Assembly (NCBI GenBank): GCA_018970625.1
Contig: JAGWVZ010000147.1
Span: forward strand, 1 to 8,060
Direction: 5' to 3'
Source of the DNA: Myxococcales bacterium
Lineage (GTDB): Bacteria > Myxococcota > Bradymonadia > REDH01
Length of the DNA: 8,060 nt
Shown: one piece after another, positions 6,638-8,060 of the stretch
Numbering within the stretch: the first letter of the stretch is position 1
Layout of the letters: every line of letters begins with the position of its first letter
Notes under the pieces: model-generated
What the model was told of the DNA's origin: nothing
The model's database searches: none
The model's input: only the letters and a program-made list of their open reading frames with translations
Program-made: the position numbers and the translations under genes

Positions 6638-6651
6638 GCCGGATGTCCGGC
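6638..6651 (+). other. Small hairpin between tRNA-Gln and prs
   Basis: GCCGG (6638-6642) and CCGGC (6647-6651) form a 5-bp stem around ATGT. No T run follows, so it is not a terminator. It could help separate or protect the tRNA 3' end and the prs leader after processing. Confidence 0.3.
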
Positions 6652-6668
6652 ACCGCCCGAGATTCGAC

Positions 6669-7628
6669 ATGGTTGAGCCGACCGACAACTCGATCACCCT
6701 CCTGACGGGAAGCGCGAACCCCGCGCTGGCCAATGAGATCGCGTCGTACCTGTCGCTGCCGCTGGGAAACGTGAAGCTTGGACGGTTCGCTGATGGCGAA
6801 GTGCACGTCCTGATTGAAGAAAGCGTGCGCGGCAAGGACGTGTACGCGATTCAGTCGCTGAGTCGTCCGGTCAACGATCACGTGATGGAGCTGCTGGTGA
6901 TGATCGATGCGCTGAAGCGCTCGAGCCCACGTTCGATCACGGCCGTGATTCCGTATTATGCGTACGCGCGTCAGGATCGTCAGGATCGTCCCCGTGCGCC
7001 CATCACCGCGCGTCTGGTGGCTGACCTGCTGATGGCGAGCGGCGTGCATCGCGTGATGGCGATGGATCTGCACGCGGCTCAGATCCAGGGGTTCTTCAGT
7101 ACTCCGCTGGAGCATCTGTACGGCACACGCGTGCTCGTGGACGAGATGCGCTCCCTGATGGAGACCGATAGTGACGTCGTGGTGGTGGCTCCGGACGCCG
7201 GAGGTGTGGAGCGCGCGCGCTGGGCCTCCACGCGTGTGGGCGCACCGCTGGCGATCATCGACAAGCGTCGTCCGCGTCCCAATGTATCAGAGGTCATGCA
7301 CGTCATTGGTGATGTCGCGGGCAAGCGGGCCTTCATCATCGACGACATGATCGACACCGCCGGCACGCTCTGCAGCGCTGCGAAGGCGCTGAAAGCCAAC
7401 GGAGCCACAGAGGTGTTCGCTTTTGCGACTCACGGGCTCTTCAACGGACCGGCAGTAGAACGTATTGCCACGTCGGATCTTTCCGCCGTTTACGTGACCA
7501 ACACCATCCCTCTTCAATCGTCGGCTGAGCAATGCGACCGTATCCGCGTGTTAACCGTGGGACGGACGATCGGCGAAGCCATCAAGCGCGTACATGCCGA
7601 ACAATCGGTCAGTGCACTGTTCAGCTGA
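6669..7628 (+). CDS. prs: Ribose-phosphate pyrophosphokinase (PRPP synthetase)
   Basis: Cytosolic enzyme that transfers pyrophosphate from ATP to ribose 5-phosphate, giving PRPP for purine, pyrimidine, NAD, histidine and tryptophan synthesis. The 319 residues match the usual class I length of about 315. Visible motifs in order are GRFADGEV near the N-terminus, YYAYARQDR at residues 96-104 (ATP-binding region; YFGYARQDR in E. coli), MDLHAAQIQGFF with H135, PDAGGVERAR, the flexible-loop sequence IDKRRPRPN with catalytic K199, and the PRPP-binding loop DDMIDTAGT at 225-233. All key residues are present. ATG 6669 aligns with the family N-terminus, though the ribosome-binding site is weak. It follows tRNA-Gln by 36 nt and precedes rplY by 58 nt with no terminator between, so one transcript is likely; prs next to rplY is a common proteobacterial arrangement. 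Confidence 0.98.
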   Translation: MVEPTDNSITLLTGSANPALANEIASYLSLPLGNVKLGRFADGEVHVLIEESVRGKDVYAIQSLSRPVNDHVMELLVMIDALKRSSPRSITAVIPYYAYARQDRQDRPRAPITARLVADLLMASGVHRVMAMDLHAAQIQGFFSTPLEHLYGTRVLVDEMRSLMETDSDVVVVAPDAGGVERARWASTRVGAPLAIIDKRRPRPNVSEVMHVIGDVAGKRAFIIDDMIDTAGTLCSAAKALKANGATEVFAFATHGLFNGPAVERIATSDLSAVYVTNTIPLQSSAEQCDRIRVLTVGRTIGEAIKRVHAEQSVSALFS

Positions 7629-7686
7629 CCCGGCAACGCCGCGCCAATCCGCGTCCACCCATGACGCACATCCTGGAGCCCAGAAC

Positions 7687-8060
7687 ATGTCCAAGCTTAC
7701 CCTCGAAGTATCGCCCCGTGATGGTGGAAACAAGGGCGTGGGTCGTCGCCTTCGCGCGACCGGCCTGATCCCTGCCGTCATTTACGGCAACGGTGTGGAC
7801 GCCCGCGTCGTGTCGGTGGAGCCCAAGAAGCTGCACCCCATCCTGACCACGCCGTTTGGGTTTAACAATGTGTTCAACGTCCAGCTCGGAGCCGAGACGT
7901 TCCAGTGCATGATCAAGGAGCGTCAGTTCCACCCGGTCAAGCGCGTGCTGACGCACCTGGACTTCTACGTGGTGCGCGACGAGCAGATGATCGAAGTGGA
8001 CGTTCCCGTCTCGACGGTGGGCAAGTCGGTTGGCGAGCGCGCCGGTGGTCGTTTGCAGAT
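7687..8060 (+). CDS. rplY: 50S ribosomal protein L25, long CTC form (5' part, cut by window edge)
   Basis: L25 binds 5S rRNA in the central protuberance of the large ribosomal subunit. ATG 7687 has GGAG 8 nt upstream. The first 124 codons are present with no stop before the right edge. The L25 signature is plain: a basic start (GNKGVGRRLRATG) and LIPAVIYG at residues 27-34, then FHPVKRVLTHLDFYVV. The chain continues past about residue 95 into the C-terminal beta-domain (IEVDVPVSTVGKSVGE), which the short E. coli L25 (94 residues) lacks. It is therefore the longer CTC/TL5 type, usually around 200 residues. The following gene in such clusters is commonly pth, but that lies outside the window. 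Confidence 0.96.
   Translation, partial: MSKLTLEVSPRDGGNKGVGRRLRATGLIPAVIYGNGVDARVVSVEPKKLHPILTTPFGFNNVFNVQLGAETFQCMIKERQFHPVKRVLTHLDFYVVRDEQMIEVDVPVSTVGKSVGERAGGRLQ

Overview
The window reads as a piece of a GC-rich Gram-negative chromosome, most likely from the Myxococcota/Bradymonadales side of the former Deltaproteobacteria. That placement is an inference. It rests on large Cys-rich lipoproteins with Asp/Gly/Thr/Pro linkers studded with 'DAG', on DUF4397 domains, and on a tRNA-Gln/prs/rplY housekeeping block. No rRNA or taxon-specific marker is present to prove it.

Layout: (1) Positions 1-568, minus strand, hold the 5' part of pssA (CDP-diacylglycerol--serine O-phosphatidyltransferase), cut by the left edge. 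(2) A 430-nt divergent intergenic region carries candidate promoters facing both ways. (3) Positions 999-4052 encode a 1017-residue lipoprotein in which about 420 residues of DUF4397 repeats sit inside one loop of a repeated Cys module; a strong GNRA-loop terminator follows. (4) Positions 4298-6372 hold three tightly packed genes for smaller Cys-rich lipoproteins, behind a TTGACA promoter. The first two are co-linear paralogues, each with 22 cysteines besides the lipidated one and a Ca2+-loop-like motif; the third is shorter. (5) Positions 6562-6632 are tRNA-Gln(UUG). (6) Positions 6669-8060 hold prs (PRPP synthetase) and the start of rplY (ribosomal protein L25, long CTC form), cut by the right edge.

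The housekeeping genes at both ends are ordinary. The middle 5.4 kb is the accessory part: two adjacent transcription units making four lipoproteins built from one Cys module (C-x3-C-x6..9-C-x5-C-x9..15-C), which closes the C-terminus of all four. They probably form disulfide-rich surface or periplasmic proteins anchored by a lipid. No enzyme, secretion system or partner in the window reveals their role, and I do not assign one. The most distinctive points are the DUF4397 array placed between the third and fourth cysteines of a module, the apparent head-to-tail closure of that array, and the Ca2+-like loops in the enlarged last loop of the paralogues. No CRISPR array, insertion sequence or phage gene was seen.
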